Of a stretch of 64,000 bases of DNA, positions 46,691-59,477 are shown piece after piece. The position numbers and the translations under genes are program-made. How positions within the stretch are numbered: position 1 is the stretch's first letter; each line of letters begins with the position of its first letter. The notes under the pieces were generated by a model. The model saw only the letters and a program-made list of their open reading frames with translations. It made no database searches and had not been told where the DNA came from. The DNA lies in assembly GCA_022316685.1 (NCBI GenBank), contig JAKJHU010000186.1, positions 620,001 through 684,000 on the forward strand, read 5' to 3'. This DNA comes from Progne subis subis (lineage: Eukaryota; Chordata; Aves; Passeriformes; Hirundinidae).

Positions 46691-48420
46691 GTGCGCGTGC
46701 TGGCGCTGGCGCTGGCGGCTGAGGGAGCGGCGGGGCCGGGGCCGGGGCCGGGCCGTGCCCGCCTGGTGCCGCTGCCGCCCGGCAGCGGGGCCCGGCCCGG
46801 CCCTCAGGGTGCGTGCGGGGAAGCAGCGGACGGGGGAGCCGCAGGCTGGAGGGAGGCGGTGGCGGCCGCGGCCGCTGCCCTGCAGGCGGGCGGGCTGGTG
46901 GCGGTGCCCACGGACACGGTGTACGGCGTGGCCTGCCTGGCACAGGACTCGGCCGCCGTGCGCGGCATCTACAGCCTGAAGGGGCGGAACGGTGCCAAGC
47001 CGCTCGCCATCTGCCTCGGGGACGTGGAGCGGCTCTACAGGTGCGCCCGGGGATCCCGGCCGGGTGCGGTTCCTCCCCTCGCTCCCGGAGCCCCACGGAA
47101 GGGGTGGGAGCTCCAGGGCCCGGGTGACACCGTGTGCACGCCGTGATCCGGCTGTCTCTGACCCTGCAGGTACTGCCACGTGAATGTTCCCGACGAGCTG
47201 CTGCGGGATTTGCTCCCGGGACCAGTGACCCTGGTCTTAGAGCGTTCAGAAGAGCTAAATAAAGACTTGAATCCCTTCACGTCGGTAGGTCATGGCTGTG
47301 GGGTTCATCTCGGGGCTTCTGGACCGGGGGTTGGTCTTGTCTGCTGCTGTGACATTTACCTGTCCCCAGAAGTGGCTCCTGTGTTGTCCTGCTGCCTGTG
47401 ACTGACCTGGGCCTGGCATAAACCAGCGCTAGGGCCTGACCTTAATCTTGTGTTATTGCTGGTTCAGCTGACGTAGATCTGTCAGTCCTCTAGAGCTTTA
47501 AGTCAAGAGAGAGCTTTAGGCACTGCAGAATTAAAACCATTTTATCTGTATGTGTGTGAAACCCTCTCTCTCCCTGCAGCTGGTTGGTGTTCGCATTCCA
47601 GACCATCCCTTCATGAGAGACCTGGCACGGGCCTGTCCGGGACCCCTGGCTTTGACAAGCGCCAACATCAGCTCCCAGGGCAGCACCCTGACCGTGTTGG
47701 TGAGGTTCCTGCACCCCTCAGGGAAGCCCCACGCTCTCTCAGTTCAACTCAGCTTTAGCAAGAAACCAAGGCTTGCTCTGCTGCTATATTTTTACTTTGT
47801 TTAAGTGATACTCGCAGACACTGTCAGGACTGTTAACCCGCAGCTCTCTTGCAGGAATTCCAGGACTTGTGGCCTCAGCTGTCCTTGGTCATTGATGGAG
47901 GCCCCATAGGAGACATCCAGAGCCCAGAGTGTCGCTTGGGGTCAACTGTGGTTGACTTGTCTGTGTCGGGGAAATTCTCCATCATCCGGCCTGGCTGGTG
48001 AGTGTAGCTGGGGCTTTTCCTTTGCTTTAAATGAAACAAAGCTTTTGGACAGGGCTGGGTCGTGCATGACAATTCTTTGTTTTGCTCTGCTTTGTTTCGT
48101 TTTGTTTGCTTTGCTTCTCTTTCCACAGCAGTTCCACCTTCCCATTAATATTAGCCTAATTGTGGGCACACACAGGAATCCTCAGGAGCTCTCAGATTCC
48201 CCTTTCTCACAGCTTCTGTGTGAAGCTGGAGTTTCTGGAGTTCGTGCTCGCCTTGGCTCTAAGTGCAATCCTGTGTCTTGCCCATTGCTCTTCACCTGAA
48301 AATGCAGATTTAATGCTCCAGACCCTTTGTTCTCATGGCTCCGTTTCTCCCTGCAGTGCACTGACGCCCACAGTTGAAATCCTGAAGAAGAAGTACGGCT
48401 TGATACCAGAATCCTCCTAA
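46679..48420 (+). CDS. YRDC: Threonylcarbamoyl-AMP synthase (YrdC domain), 5 exons
   Basis: Makes threonylcarbamoyl-AMP from threonine, bicarbonate and ATP, the first step of the t6A37 modification of ANN-decoding tRNAs. Coding exons: 46679-47040, 47170-47284, 47580-47699, 47855-47997, 48357-48420 (267 aa; human 279). The N-terminus is Arg/Ala-rich and could serve for mitochondrial targeting, as reported for the mammalian enzyme. The Sua5/YrdC fold begins at about residue 60. It shows GGLVAVPTDTVYGVACLA, KGRNGAKPLAICL, LPGPVTLVLERSEELNKDLN, VGVRIPDHPF, GPLALTSANIS and RLGSTVVDLS, the family's nucleotide- and threonine-binding motifs. The C-terminus is KKKYGLIPESS. The frame is open upstream of the ATG, so the start rests on family length and the divergent gene. 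Confidence 0.95.
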
Positions 48421-48545
48421 CCCTTGGGACTGGGAGCTGTTGGAGCTGGGCACTGTGTGCCTGTGCACTCAGGAGTGGGTGATCATGGCCTTGTTTAATA
48501 AGGTCAATGGGTTTTGTCAAGATAAATAATAATAAAAAATATTAA
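48421..48545 (+). terminator. YRDC 3' UTR and polyadenylation signal
   Basis: A short 3' UTR with AATAAA at 48531-48536, in a run of AATAATAATAAAAAATATT. Confidence 0.75.
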
Positions 48546-50540
48546 AAAAGAAAGACTGGAAAACCCTTTCTGACCTCTTTGTGCTGCTGTACCATTGCCA
48601 AGTGTCTGTTCTGTTACCCTGATCAGGCTTTGTGAATGCAGTGGTTGTGGAAGCTCAGCTGTTGTCAGGATGGTGTGGGGAAGGCCCTGTCCCCGCTGGG
48701 ACAGGGGGATCAGACACAGCTTCTGCTGGAGAGGGGAGATGCCTCTGGAAACACGGCAGGCAGGACCAAAAACCCCTTCATGAGCCTCCTCACAGAGCAG
48801 GGTGACGCTGGCGTTTGCAGCCCTTGTGGAAATCACGCTGGTGTGAGCAGCCAGAGCAGGAGATGCACGGTTTGCATTTTAATTCGCTGCAAACAAAAAT
48901 GCGGCTGTAGAACCTCACCAGCCGAGCCAGATCAGACTCGTGGGGCAATGGTTCAAAGGAGCAACACCAGGCCAGCCTGCCTGGGTCTGGGCTGGTATTG
49001 GAGGTGAAGCTGCTTGGTGTCCAGCCCTTTCCAGCCCTGTTGGAGCGCTTGGGAATGCTGCTAAGGCACCCAAGAGCCCTAAGCAGGGAGAGTTTTGCCT
49101 CCATCACTGCAACCACAGATCTGTGATGCTGCTGCTACTGCCCTTGTTCTGCTTCCCAATACGATGAAAACCACACTCGGGCTAATTAAGCTGGCAACAC
49201 AAAATTGCAATTTGCAGCCGATTAAGTATTTCAAACAATATTTATGTTAATCTACTTCTGATTTATTTTCTTGTAATGCCTTGACTGGGAGATAGTCCAC
49301 TGCCTGGGGAGATGCTTCCAGATGAAGCCAGCCTGCCTCTGCCAGATGCTGGGAGCTCAGAGCGAGGGCTTTTCACAGGATACTGATTTAAGGAATTAGT
49401 CTGTAGAAGTGTAGATGATGCAGACAGACGGGACCTTGAGATCGTCTGGAGAGTCTTTCCTCAGACAGCATTCCCTCTTCCAGGTCACCCCTGGCACATT
49501 GGTCAGATTTGCTCTCAGCTCTCTTGAGGAGCTTTACTTGGCTGCTCTTCCTATTTTCCAGTTCCTCGAAAAAATACTTATTTGTACTGGAATTTTTCAG
49601 GGGCTTGAAGGTAACGTGGTCTGTGTTCCTCCATCCCTTCCCTGTTTTTTCCCTTTTTCACAAGGCTGTGGTTTACCCAGCCTGCTCTTGACACCTGGTG
49701 GATGGCTGCAGGGAGTCCCTGGGGAGCAAAGGTTGAGGTGTGGAAGTGCTGGGGTGCCGCAGGCTGTCACCACTGCAGGAGCCATGAACAGTCCCTGCAT
49801 GTCCAGAGGTCAAGGGCTTTTCACTGTGGAACTGTTAAATTAACTATTAATTTAATTTTGATTGAATTAGAACTTTTTTTTTTTTTTCCCCTTACCAGCG
49901 AATGATTCTCTGCATAATTAATGCTGGCTGAGAGTGCTGATTCACTTGTGGGACAGAGCACTCTGCTGCAGCCCAAGATGTGCTGGGTTCCAGTGCTGTA
50001 GGAAAGCCTGGGGAGCACTTTGGTCCCCAGGACAGGGGAAGCACTGGATCAGATCCCCCTTGCAATTAAACCATTCATTTTTATTGATGAGCCCCTTTCC
50101 CCGGGTCTGGGGTGACGCTCCCCATTAACTCTGCCCGCAGGGGCTGGGAGTGGCCTGGCTGCAGCTCTGTCAGGTGCAAGTTGTCATCAGCCACAGCTTG
50201 ATTGGATGACATCTCTGGGCAACCAGGAGCTCCCAAGCTCGTGGCAGTTACCTGCCCAAGGTGGGCAGAGGGGAATTTCCACGTTGTTCTCCTTGGTGTG
50301 TAGTTGTATCCTCTAAACACCCTCCAAACTGCTGACAGGCTTCCCCAGGTGTGGAGGGAGCCCTTCGCTGCCTCCAGGAGTGGGAAAGCAAAAGAAATGG
50401 TGAGTTCACAGGGATTTGGGGTTTTAATCGTGAAATGTCATCTTTAAAAACCCACAGCGGGCGGGGGACAGTTGGTTTCGTTATTCTGAGAGTGTTTGGC
50501 CAAAATTCTCTGCTGGTTATCAGACATCCACTCCCCTCTG
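48546..50540. other. Gene-free region, first part
   Basis: No coding similarity. An AT-rich stretch at about 49165-49290 (CTAATTAAG, CAATTTGCAGCCGATTAAG, ACAATATTTATGTTAATC) stands out as a candidate conserved non-coding element. A T-rich tract lies at about 49868-49890. Confidence 0.5.
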
Positions 50541-50835
50541 CAGCTGTGGTGAGATGAGTGGTGGGACAGGGGTGGATGGATGGTGGGACAGGGGTAGATG
50601 GAGGTGGGCAGGGATTGGTGGAGGTGGGACAGGGATTGATGGAGGTGGGACAGGGATGGATGGATGGAGGTGGGACAGGGATGGATGGATGGAGGTGGGA
50701 CAGGGATGGATGGTGGGACAGGGGTAGATGGAGGTGGGCAGGGATTGGTGGAGGTGGGACAGGGATTGATGGAGGTGGGACAGGGATGGATGGATGGAGG
50801 TGGGACAGGGATGGATGGAGGTGGGACAGGACAGG
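50541..50835. repeat. GGTGGGACAGGGATGGATGGA minisatellite with 130-bp duplication
   Basis: G-rich tandem units of about 20-25 bp (GGTGGGACAGGGATTGATGGA and variants). A block beginning at 50581 recurs almost exactly at 50711, so a 130-bp higher-order duplication has occurred. Long repetitive frames on both strands are artefacts. Confidence 0.93.
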
Positions 50836-52640
50836 GCAGGAAGCACCACACCTGGCTGACATGGGAGCCCCAGGGCTGGCAGAGGGAGCAACCTGCAGTG
50901 CCTGGCTGAGCATGGCTGCAGTAAAACCGAACTCAGCATCCAGGATGTTCCTGAGACACCATCAAGGTGCTGCTGGTGTTGGGAACAGGCTGGTCCTGCA
51001 GCACTCAGTGCAGGATGTTTGCTCTACTTGTGGTTAACACTCTGCAAATAACTCCTTGGCAATGACTCCAATTAGGCCAGGACATCTCCCTGTAATCTGG
51101 ATCCCTGTTGTGCTGTCAGATTCAATTCAAGTTTAATTTGCTAAAGGTGTGTATCAGGCAGATTTTCCTTAAAACAAAATGGAGGGGAAGATATAGTTGA
51201 TGGAAAAAAATAATGCAAGTTCATATTCTCCTTACCTTAAGGAAGGAAAAGAGATGCCAGAGAAAAACACAGCTAAATTTACATTTTAATGGGAAATGTT
51301 CTGAATGCCTGCTCTGAGAAACACAAATTGCTTTCTGGACGGGACCCTCCCTTTATACCAAAGTGTAGGAATTAACTCCTGCAGCCTCTGATGAGATGGA
51401 AGGGATGTCTGGAGCCACAGCCGGTGGCAAGGACAAGCCAGGTGCTGGTGGTGAGCCCAGGTTGTTGTCCCAGTGACGCCAGGGGCACAGGCAGTGGCTG
51501 CTGAGGCCGAGGGACACAGCTCCTGGCCCAGCAGCTGGAGGTGCCCTGCCAGGGAGCAGAGAGCTGCTTGCTGTCTTCCAAACCCCGGCTGACTGTGGCC
51601 TTGCCCCTGCTGGGGTACCTCAGCCCATTTTGGGGGTGCTGACAGGCACAGGGCTGGCTCAGGGGGGTCTGTCCTCACTTGTGCGTGAGGAGGTGGGATC
51701 TCAGTAGCAGAACTGCGCTGGCACAAACGCCACTTCACCCGTTCCTGCTGCAGTGGGAGCCTCCCAAGAGCCCGAGCCCAAGGCAGCTGTGCCCTCTGGG
51801 GTGTCTCTGCTCCTCATCAGAGCACTTCCATCTTGCAGACAGGCTCCAGCAGCCTCCCTGTGGTATCTCAGACCCTGTGCCCAGGAGAAGCTGCTGTTAA
51901 TTTCTTTGCGTCTTAAAGCAGATGACAGCGTGGCACAGCGCTGCGTAGCCTTTTCCCTGGCAGGGCCTGTCACCTGCAGACGTTTCTGGCATCTTCACTT
52001 GGGCAAAGACTCGTCCCTGCTGGCCCTGAGTTCCTGGAGAGTGTCCCCACCCCATGTGGTGCTTTTCCAGTTGTCAGAGCAGTTGCATGCAGTGGGTGGG
52101 ATGTAAATTCGGCGTCATATGGCAAAAGCATCGCTCAGGCAAGGAGACAAGATGCTTATTGGGGATGCTTCCAATCCAATAAAATAAGCAAAACCATCCC
52201 TGCTAGAGGCTCAATCAGAGCAGATGTGCTGGCGCCCACGAGGCCGCTTCCCTGGGGGAAACAGCATCACTGTCTGGAAACTGAGGCAGTGATAAATCAC
52301 AGGTGACACTCAGTAATCTGTTACTGCCTTGTGCTGGGCCAGTCCTGTTCACCTGCCTGGGATCACAATGATCCCCATCTGCACCATCCCCATGGCCGTG
52401 TCACGGGCTGGATGGTGACAGACGGCTGCAGGAGGACACAGACGTGCAGCTGCTGGCAGCAGAGCAGGGCCAGCGCTTGCTGCTGTGGGCAGAGCTGTGC
52501 ATGGCTCAGCTGCAGCTCCCTGAGAGCGACCTGTGCCCCGGAGCTGATGAGAAGGGCTGAGGAGGAGGGGGCACGTTTGGAAATCCCAGGGCTGTCCATT
52601 GCCCGTGTGCGCATCGTGGGCACAGCCTCGGGTGTGTGCC
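50836..52640. other. Gene-free region, second part
   Basis: No gene seen. Two AT-rich blocks, about 51020-51290 and about 52095-52340, contain CCAAT, TAAT and GATA-like words and differ in texture from their GC-rich surroundings. They are candidate regulatory elements only. Confidence 0.45.
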
Positions 52641-52965
52641 AGGGAGGAGAGCTCAGAGGGGTACGAGGGCACAGGGTTACAAGTGAGACAAATGGGGCGG
52701 GACTGGAGGTCAGATAGTCCCATAAGAACAGGAAAAAATGGGGTGCAAAGGGGGAAATATAAACTGAGGGGACTGGTGGGGTTACAGGGGTGTGACACTG
52801 CGGCAAGTTTAACCCGGGGGGGCTCAAGGGAAAGAAGAACACTCTGGCACGGGTGCGTAAATGGTGACAGTGTGACATAAACTTAACAAACCAATAGAAC
52901 AACAAAACCCAAGAAATATTAACCTGTGGCTCCAAAGTCCCCGTGGGAGAGAGGCTTTCCTCATC
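52640..52965. mobile_element. Possible decayed LTR-like element
   Basis: A G-rich segment (GGGGTTACAGGGGTGTGACA) is followed by AGTTTAACCCGGGGGGGCTC and an A-rich end with ACAAAACCCAAGAAATATTA. It is reminiscent of avian retroviral LTR or primer-site-flanking sequence. I cannot define its ends, and no coding sequence is present. Low confidence. Confidence 0.25.
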
Positions 52966-54680
52966 ACGACCTAAAAGGGGATCTCTCCCCATTTACCTCG
53001 TTCCCTCCAGGGCTGAGGCACCGCTGCCTTGGGGATAAACCCCTGGGTCTCCGCACAGAGCCTGCTGGGTCTGCAGGGCTGCTCGGAGGCCCCGGTGGCT
53101 CTGGTGTGCTGGGACAGGCAGAGGTGTTCTCTGGTGTTTTCAGGTTGCAGATTGCAGCCTCGGTCCTGCCCCAGTGCGTTGGGAGCAGCAGGACTGAGGC
53201 TGTGACCGGTGCTGCTGCTGGTGGCAGCATGTGCAGCACTGCAGGATGCTCTGGGAGAGAAATGGAGCAGCCCAAGGAGAGTGCTGGGGTTTGGGTTTCA
53301 CGCTGATGCGCCGAACCCCTGCCCAAAAGCGGAGCCAAGGTGGTGGGGTGGGAGCTGTGGAGTTTGTTGGTCGGGGTGAAGCTGCGGGCTGGAGCTGCGT
53401 ACGGGGCCGCGGTGGAAGAGAGGGTGCTGGACCCTTCAAAAACATCAGTGGGCACCCAGCTGGTGCAAATTGCAGCTTCCAGTGCTTCTCCTTGCGCAGG
53501 CAGGCGTGCACGGCGCTCCCTGGCAGCAGGATGCTCTGCACTGAAATGCAGTGGGGCTGGGAGCCCTCCTGCCACCTGGTGTGAGTGGCTAATGATGCTC
53601 ACGGGTTGATTTGGGAGCCACACCAGCGCTGAAGGGAATTCTGAGGGCTCCCTGCAATCATCCAGGCCAGACCCAGAAGCAGGTGCCCGAGTTTAACCAG
53701 CAAGTTTGTGTCACAAGAGCTCAGTGGGTTTGGCTGGAGTGAATGTTATTCCTCCCCCTCTCCAACAACCCCAGGGAGACAAAACTCCTGCTACCAACAA
53801 AACTTCCCATGCTGCTTCAGCTGCGAAGCAAAATTTATGTTTTGATTTTGGAAATCAATGGCAATTCACAAATTATTCTCCTGCGCTGCTGCAGGTCATC
53901 CATCAGCGCTGGGCTCTGCCTGGCAGGAGCCATCAGGGGTTTTGTTTGGCTGTTTGTTCGATATTTGTGGTTCGTTCAGCTGCTCTCTGGGTCGGTACGC
54001 TAATGACAAATTACGGGCTCGTGGGCTTTTTTTTTTTTTTGCCAAACGGTTTTAAGAAAGGTTTGCATTTCTAGACATCATCACAGTGCTGCAATTTTGG
54101 GGGATGGAGCAGCAGTTCAGAGCCCAGTGGGGACACAAAGGGGGTCCCAAGCTGGGGTGGGTGTCCCTCAGGAAGGGACTGGAGCCATCCCAGACCCGCT
54201 GGGCTCTGCAGCCCTGGGGCTCTTTGCCAGCACCAGGCTTGTGCTATTATGGGAAAATTACCTGCAGAATGCTTTCTTAATCTTGAGAGAAATAACTTGA
54301 TTAGTAATTATTGGTGCAGAACACTTGGGGAGTCTCTGCAGAGGGTGAGGACAGGCTGTTTCACTGGAGCTGCCTGTCAGCTTTGTCACCTAATTATAAG
54401 ACTGTTCCGAGCCAAGACTCCGGACAGAGAGAGAAAAAAAAATCCTCAGTGTAATTGTATTGGTCATATTTTATAGCCTCTAATTACTTGCTTTGCAATT
54501 AGCATTTCTCTGGCTGGCTGGGGAGCTGTCACAGCCCTGGCTGGTGGCACACAGCTCAGTGCTCCAGGGGCTGGCAGGGCAGGGGATCAGCCCCGTGTGC
54601 TCAGTCTGCAGCCCCACGGCACAGGAGGGGAGCTGGCCATCACCTGCTGTTAGAGGACACAGAAAGAATGACCTCACACA
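52966..54680. other. Gene-free region, third part
   Basis: No gene seen. GC-rich sequence to about 53700 is followed by AT-rich blocks at about 53820-54075 and 54240-54500, with several ATTA homeodomain-type cores (for example TTGATTAGTAATTATTGG near 54297). Confidence 0.45.
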
Positions 54681-55110
54681 GTGTGTGGTCAGGGCAAAGA
54701 GAAGGGAAGTTTATTTTTGACCTTGATTTCTATAGATCCTGGACAATGAGCAGGGTTTGGAGAATGAGGTTGACACCTCTCCGACCTCACTGGTCACACT
54801 AGAAATCCATCAATTGTCCCTCCGAGGAGGAGGAATGTGAAAATAATCACTTTGTTTACTGTTACAATTTGTGAGAAAACTGCACTACAAAAATCAAACA
54901 ATCAGAAGCCTGAAAATCTCAAAAAACAATCACTGGGGTGCAGGTGAGGGATCTGATGGTTTCCAGATCTGGGACAAGATGCTGGGTCTGGGCTTGATGG
55001 CTCCACCTGAGCTCGGTGTGATCATCAACCAAAATTCTCACGTGAGCTTTGGCTGCATCCACAAATTCTTCATTTATCATTCCTAAAGACATTATCGACA
55101 CTCAAACTCT
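54680..55110. mobile_element. Possible retroelement remnant
   Basis: The block starting at about 54700 (AGTTTATTTTTGACCTTGAT, then GACAATGAGCAGGGTTTGGA) looks like part of a dispersed avian repeat. I remember similar sequence only loosely. No ends or coding sequence can be defined. Confidence 0.22.
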
Positions 55111-56375
55111 GGTTCGTAGCTGGAAATTTACATTGTATTATTGTCTCTGATGCAGGAAGTACCCTCAAAGCCCAGCTGGCAGTTTTCTACTCATTAGGAA
55201 TTAACGACTCATGGAGCAGAGCCGGAGCAGGCTCTGTGGCTTTTGGGGTTCCCCTCCTGAGGGATTATGAAGGGACCCCAATAAGCAGGTGATTGGGTCA
55301 GTCCCCCCTCCCAGCTGCACCTCCAGGTGCTCTCCTCTTACATCTCACAGGTACATATGTTAAGCCTCTGGTTCTCTCTGCACTGGCAAATCTTCAAAAT
55401 CCTTCACCACCAGGAAAGACCATCTGCTGCTGCAGCAGCATGGGAACAGCTTTTGGCAAGCAAAAACTTCAGTTTATCCTTTTAATTCAGCCCAGTGCCA
55501 AAAAGTTCAGTAATTTATTGTTGTGCCTTTTGCCAGGTTCTTCTTTAAGTCTCTGTACGGCTGGTGTTTGTTTGGGAAGTTTTAGGGAGTTTTTTGCAAG
55601 GGTCTCAGAGTTGTCATGGTGTGGTGAGAGAACTTGTCTGGTCTGAAACCACCCTGGGCTGAAACTTTTCCATAAACACACCAAGTCCTAAACCAAAACT
55701 CTTCTAACGACCAAATTAAATGGAATCAAAGATAAATCAGCAGTTAAATGCGTTTGTGGTGCTACCGGGGGACTGGGGATGATGCAGGAGCTGCAGCCTG
55801 ACGTCCTCCTGGGGCCCAGAGCAGGGCTTGTACTGAATTGTTTGTCCATTTGTTGCTTCCTTTTGTCTTTGCAGAGGAAGTTTTGCATCCCAGTGTCTGA
55901 TCTGCTCGCTCACTCGTGAGTGCCAAGCTTGTATTTTGGTTAAAGCTTCACAGAGGGATGCGGTGTGATAGAATGTGCAACGTTATCTTTAAGAACAAAT
56001 CGTACTTCATAATAGGAATTAATTAACACTTCTCACTTAAACCAAGTAGCTAATTACAGACCTTTTAGTTTAACAGAGTGCAGGAAGGGATAATATAAAT
56101 GGTAATTATTGAGTTAATCAGAATGTAATGTGCATCCAGGACTCACCTGGGACATCTCAGTCGATACTCAATTACTGCACTGCGTGGCAGCTGAAGGCTC
56201 CTGCTTCCCTCAGTGGCACCACCAGTGCAGCGGTGTGCCAGGGCCACAGAGCAGCCTGGTGAGGGGCTGTGCCCGCTCCCAGTGCCCTGCCCAGCCTGGC
56301 CCAGCCGTGCCCTGTGCCCTGTGCTGCTGGCCTGGCTCTGCCCAGCTCCTTCCTGTGGCCTCTGCACAGCGCTGG
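55111..56375. other. Gene-free region, fourth part
   Basis: No gene supported. An AT-rich stretch is seen at about 55960-56125 (AATTAATTAACACTT, GTAGCTAATTACAG). Confidence 0.45.
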
Positions 56376-56700
56376 GCTCCAGCTCTGGATCCTGCTGCTG
56401 CTTCCCAGCTCTGGATCCTGCTGCTGCTTCCCAGCTCTGGATCTCACAGCTGCTGCTTCCCAGCTCTGGATCCTGCTGCTGCTTCCCAGCTCTGGATCCT
56501 GCTGCTGCTTCCCAGCTCTGGATCTCGCTGCTGCTTCCCAGCTCTGGATCTCGCTGCTGCTTCCCAGCTCTGGATCTCGCTGCTGCTTCCCAGCTCTGGA
56601 TCTCACAGCTGCTGTTTCCCAGCTCTGGATCCTGCTGCTGTTTCCCAGCTCTGGATCTCACAGCTGCTGTTTCCCAGCTCTGGATCTCGTTGCTTTGCAG
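56376..56700. repeat. 26/29-bp minisatellite, 12 copies
   Basis: Twelve tandem copies of CAGCTCTGGATCCTGCTGCT followed by GCTTCC. Some units carry a 3-bp expansion (GGATCTCACAGCTGCTG). The array ends at about 56695. It is open in several frames on both strands. None is judged a real gene. Confidence 0.95.
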
Positions 56701-59470
56701 CCTGGCAGAGCTCCTGGAGGTTTCTGCCATCGCTCTGCCCTGCAGGGAGGCAGGAGTGTTTTGTGGTGAGGGTCTGTGCTGCTGGCAGAACCTCTGGCCT
56801 GTGCAGCCGTGCCCTGCTGAGACCCCGTGCCTCTCCAGCACGCCTCGGGTGAGCATCGTTCCTGGCACCGCTCCGCCCTTACAGTAACACGGCGGAGAAA
56901 TTCATTTAGCGAGGCTTAAGGTCAGATGCTGAGAGTTAACAGCGGCGAGGTCAGGAAGAGAGAGTTACAGGAGGAAATCAAACACAAACCGCAGCCCTAG
57001 AGCGAGGGCAGGGGACAGGCTGCTTCCACAGCTCTGCCCGTGCTGGTTGTGTTTGCAAACACGGGGGAATGCTCCTCGTGCCTTCCTGTTAGGAATGGAA
57101 GGGAATGGAAGGGAAACTACCCCAGACCAGCTGCCACGTTCCCTTCTGGGGGATGCCTGGTGAAGTGAACCTTTCTGCAGGCGTGGGGTGGCCCTGGAGA
57201 GCTGTCAGCACTGACCACAGCCATCCTGGCACTGCAGCGACGGTGATGTGAGCTTAATGAGCTTAATGACAGCTGATGTGAGCTTAATGACTGCCTGTGG
57301 ATGTCCTGCCTGGCAGGCACTGGGGCTTGCTGCCCGGGGAACTGGAACTTGACACAAAGCCAGAGGTGCCTGCCTGGAGATTCCTGGCTTGCTTGGGAAA
57401 GGTCACTGTGATGCTTCAACACTTGAGCTGGTTGGGTTGCGAAGAGCTCCAAAAACCCAGCAGTAGATGGAAAGTGGGAGAAGTTGTCCCGTGGGCAGGT
57501 GATGCTGCACGGAGAGAGGCAGGGCAGGATCCAGACTGCAGCCCTTGCAGGCAGAGGTGAGGTGAGCTGAGCTGAGCTGAGGTGAGGTGAGCTGAGGTGA
57601 GCTGCTGGCCAGAGCACAGTGAGCTCAGCTCAGCTGACAGCGGCTGAGGGCAGCTCAAGGGGCTGCTGTGGTGAGGGCTCGGTGCTGTCCCTGGCACGGC
57701 CACGGCTGGCAGAGGTGCTGGGAGGGATCGTGGCAGGAGAAACCCTCTGACGTGGTGGGGACAGGTCCTGCTGGCTCCCCGTCCTGCCTCCTCCCCTTCA
57801 AAGGCAAAATGCTCGTTTCTGTCTGGTACAAATTGCGTATCAGCCCTTTCCTGGGTGTGTGCTCCATGCAACCCCTCGGCAAAGGGCTGAACAGGGATGA
57901 AAACCTCCTGCTAAGGAGAGAAGTGGCTGAGTGTGGTGCTGGCTGGCTGCAGGTCTGTTCTGTGGTGAGTGTCTCAAAGGCAGGGGTGCCATCAAGGGTC
58001 CCCAGCCATCTGCAAGGGAAGAGCTTCTTTAGAATTACTCACAGTGGCATCCTGTGTCCTCTTTGGTCCGAGCTGATGTTTGCTGAAGGATATTGGAAGA
58101 ATTGTTTCTCTTTAAACCCAACCCGAGTACAGCACAATCAAACTAAAAGGCAGGAGACCCTGTGCTGTTGTTTTAGACAAGAGCTCAGCGGCATTAATGA
58201 AGGGTTTTATCATTATGGGGGCTCTTTGATTTGGAGAATAAAACAACCCAAGGCAACAAAGCTGGGTGAACTAAAAACAGCATGAAAAGGTGTTACAGCC
58301 CCACGAGTTCCTAAGGGAACTTGTCTGGGCTATCCCACTCCTCCCTGAGACCAGTGGCACTGCCAGCCAGCCCTGCCCTGCCCTGCCCTTCCCTCTGGGG
58401 CTGTCAGTACTTGGGTGCTGGATTTACCCTTTCTAGGAAAGAAGGGGTTTAGGGGCAGGCAGGTGCTGGCTTTTGGCAGGGATGCAGCATTGTGTGGCTG
58501 CTGGGGGCTTCGAAGGGCCAGGATAGAATTTCTCACTCTTTGTGGTTTGGCTTTTATTTGATGAGCCAAGGGATATAAATAAATGGGCTGTGCTGGCAAG
58601 GGTGAGGCTCCTGCGTCTCTGAGCGGCACGAAGAAGGGCTGGGGGGGAAACAGAGGGTAGGGATGTTTCTGAGAATCTTCTTCAGTCTTTGCTCTCCTTT
58701 CCTGGCAATACCCGCAGCACTCCAGCACCGCTGCTCTCTAATCTAATCTAATCAGAGCTGGGGAAACAGGATTTGCTGCAGTGTCTGACCACTCAGATAC
58801 CCACCAGCAGAGCAAACACCAGACGTGTCCTGTGAGAATGGCCAAAAGCTATTCCAGCCCCTTTCAATGCAGAGACAAGGTCTCTGGAACCTGGACCTCT
58901 CCCTGCTTTGGACTGCTGCTCCAAATTCCACCAGTGCTGGCCTTTAGCAGGACTCTGCAGCTGGGTTCATGGCCACAGAGGGGGATCTGTACGTGGGGAG
59001 CTCAGACCAGGGAGGTGCAGCCCCTTCCTTCCCGTGAGCATCTATGGGTGTCTTCCAAAGTGATTTCCTTTATGATTCTTGATTAGTAGATAAAAGGCCA
59101 TTTCGTCTTTTAAGAGAGTCTCTGATGTTAATGGTCTCCCTCCAATCAGATTAAGGTGTTTGGGCCCGTCTTACTCTGATGGAGGATGATGGAGAAAGCT
59201 GGCTCCTTGCACTCTCACTGTTCTCTGCTGCTGCCACTGAGACACTGCTGGGAAATAATAATTTTAAAAAAGGCTGGAGGAGTTCACCCCCTCCCTTCAC
59301 AGGGGCTTCAGCACTGCCTCCCACCAGCCCCTTCTGTGCTGTGGGCACATCCCAAGAAGCACAGGGAGAGCAGGAGGGAGGCTCTGCTGGGGCTGTGCTC
59401 ACCCCCTGCGCTCCAGGGGCAGCTGGTGCTGCAGCCACTGCGCTCCCCGTGTGCACTGGGGGCTGTGCTG
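56700..59470. other. Gene-free region, fifth part
   Basis: No gene supported. It contains small local repeats: GGAATGGAAG near 57090, GAGCTTAATGA with AGCTGATGT near 57250-57290, GAGCTGAGGTGAG near 57555-57600 and CCCTG near 58373-58390. Open frames here are short or low complexity. Confidence 0.45.
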
Positions 59471-59477
59471 GCCTCCT

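Noticed and set aside
46425..47179. Minus-strand frames of more than 200 codons opposite YRDC exon 1
   Set aside because: Antisense of a very GC-rich exon; YRDC motifs are in the plus frame.
50248..51037. Pro/Ser- or Gly/Asp-rich frames of 130-220 codons
   Set aside because: Produced by the minisatellite at 50541-50835.
56130..56887. Three plus frames and two minus frames of more than 140 codons
   Set aside because: All cross the 26/29-bp minisatellite; the simultaneous openness of frames is a repeat artefact.
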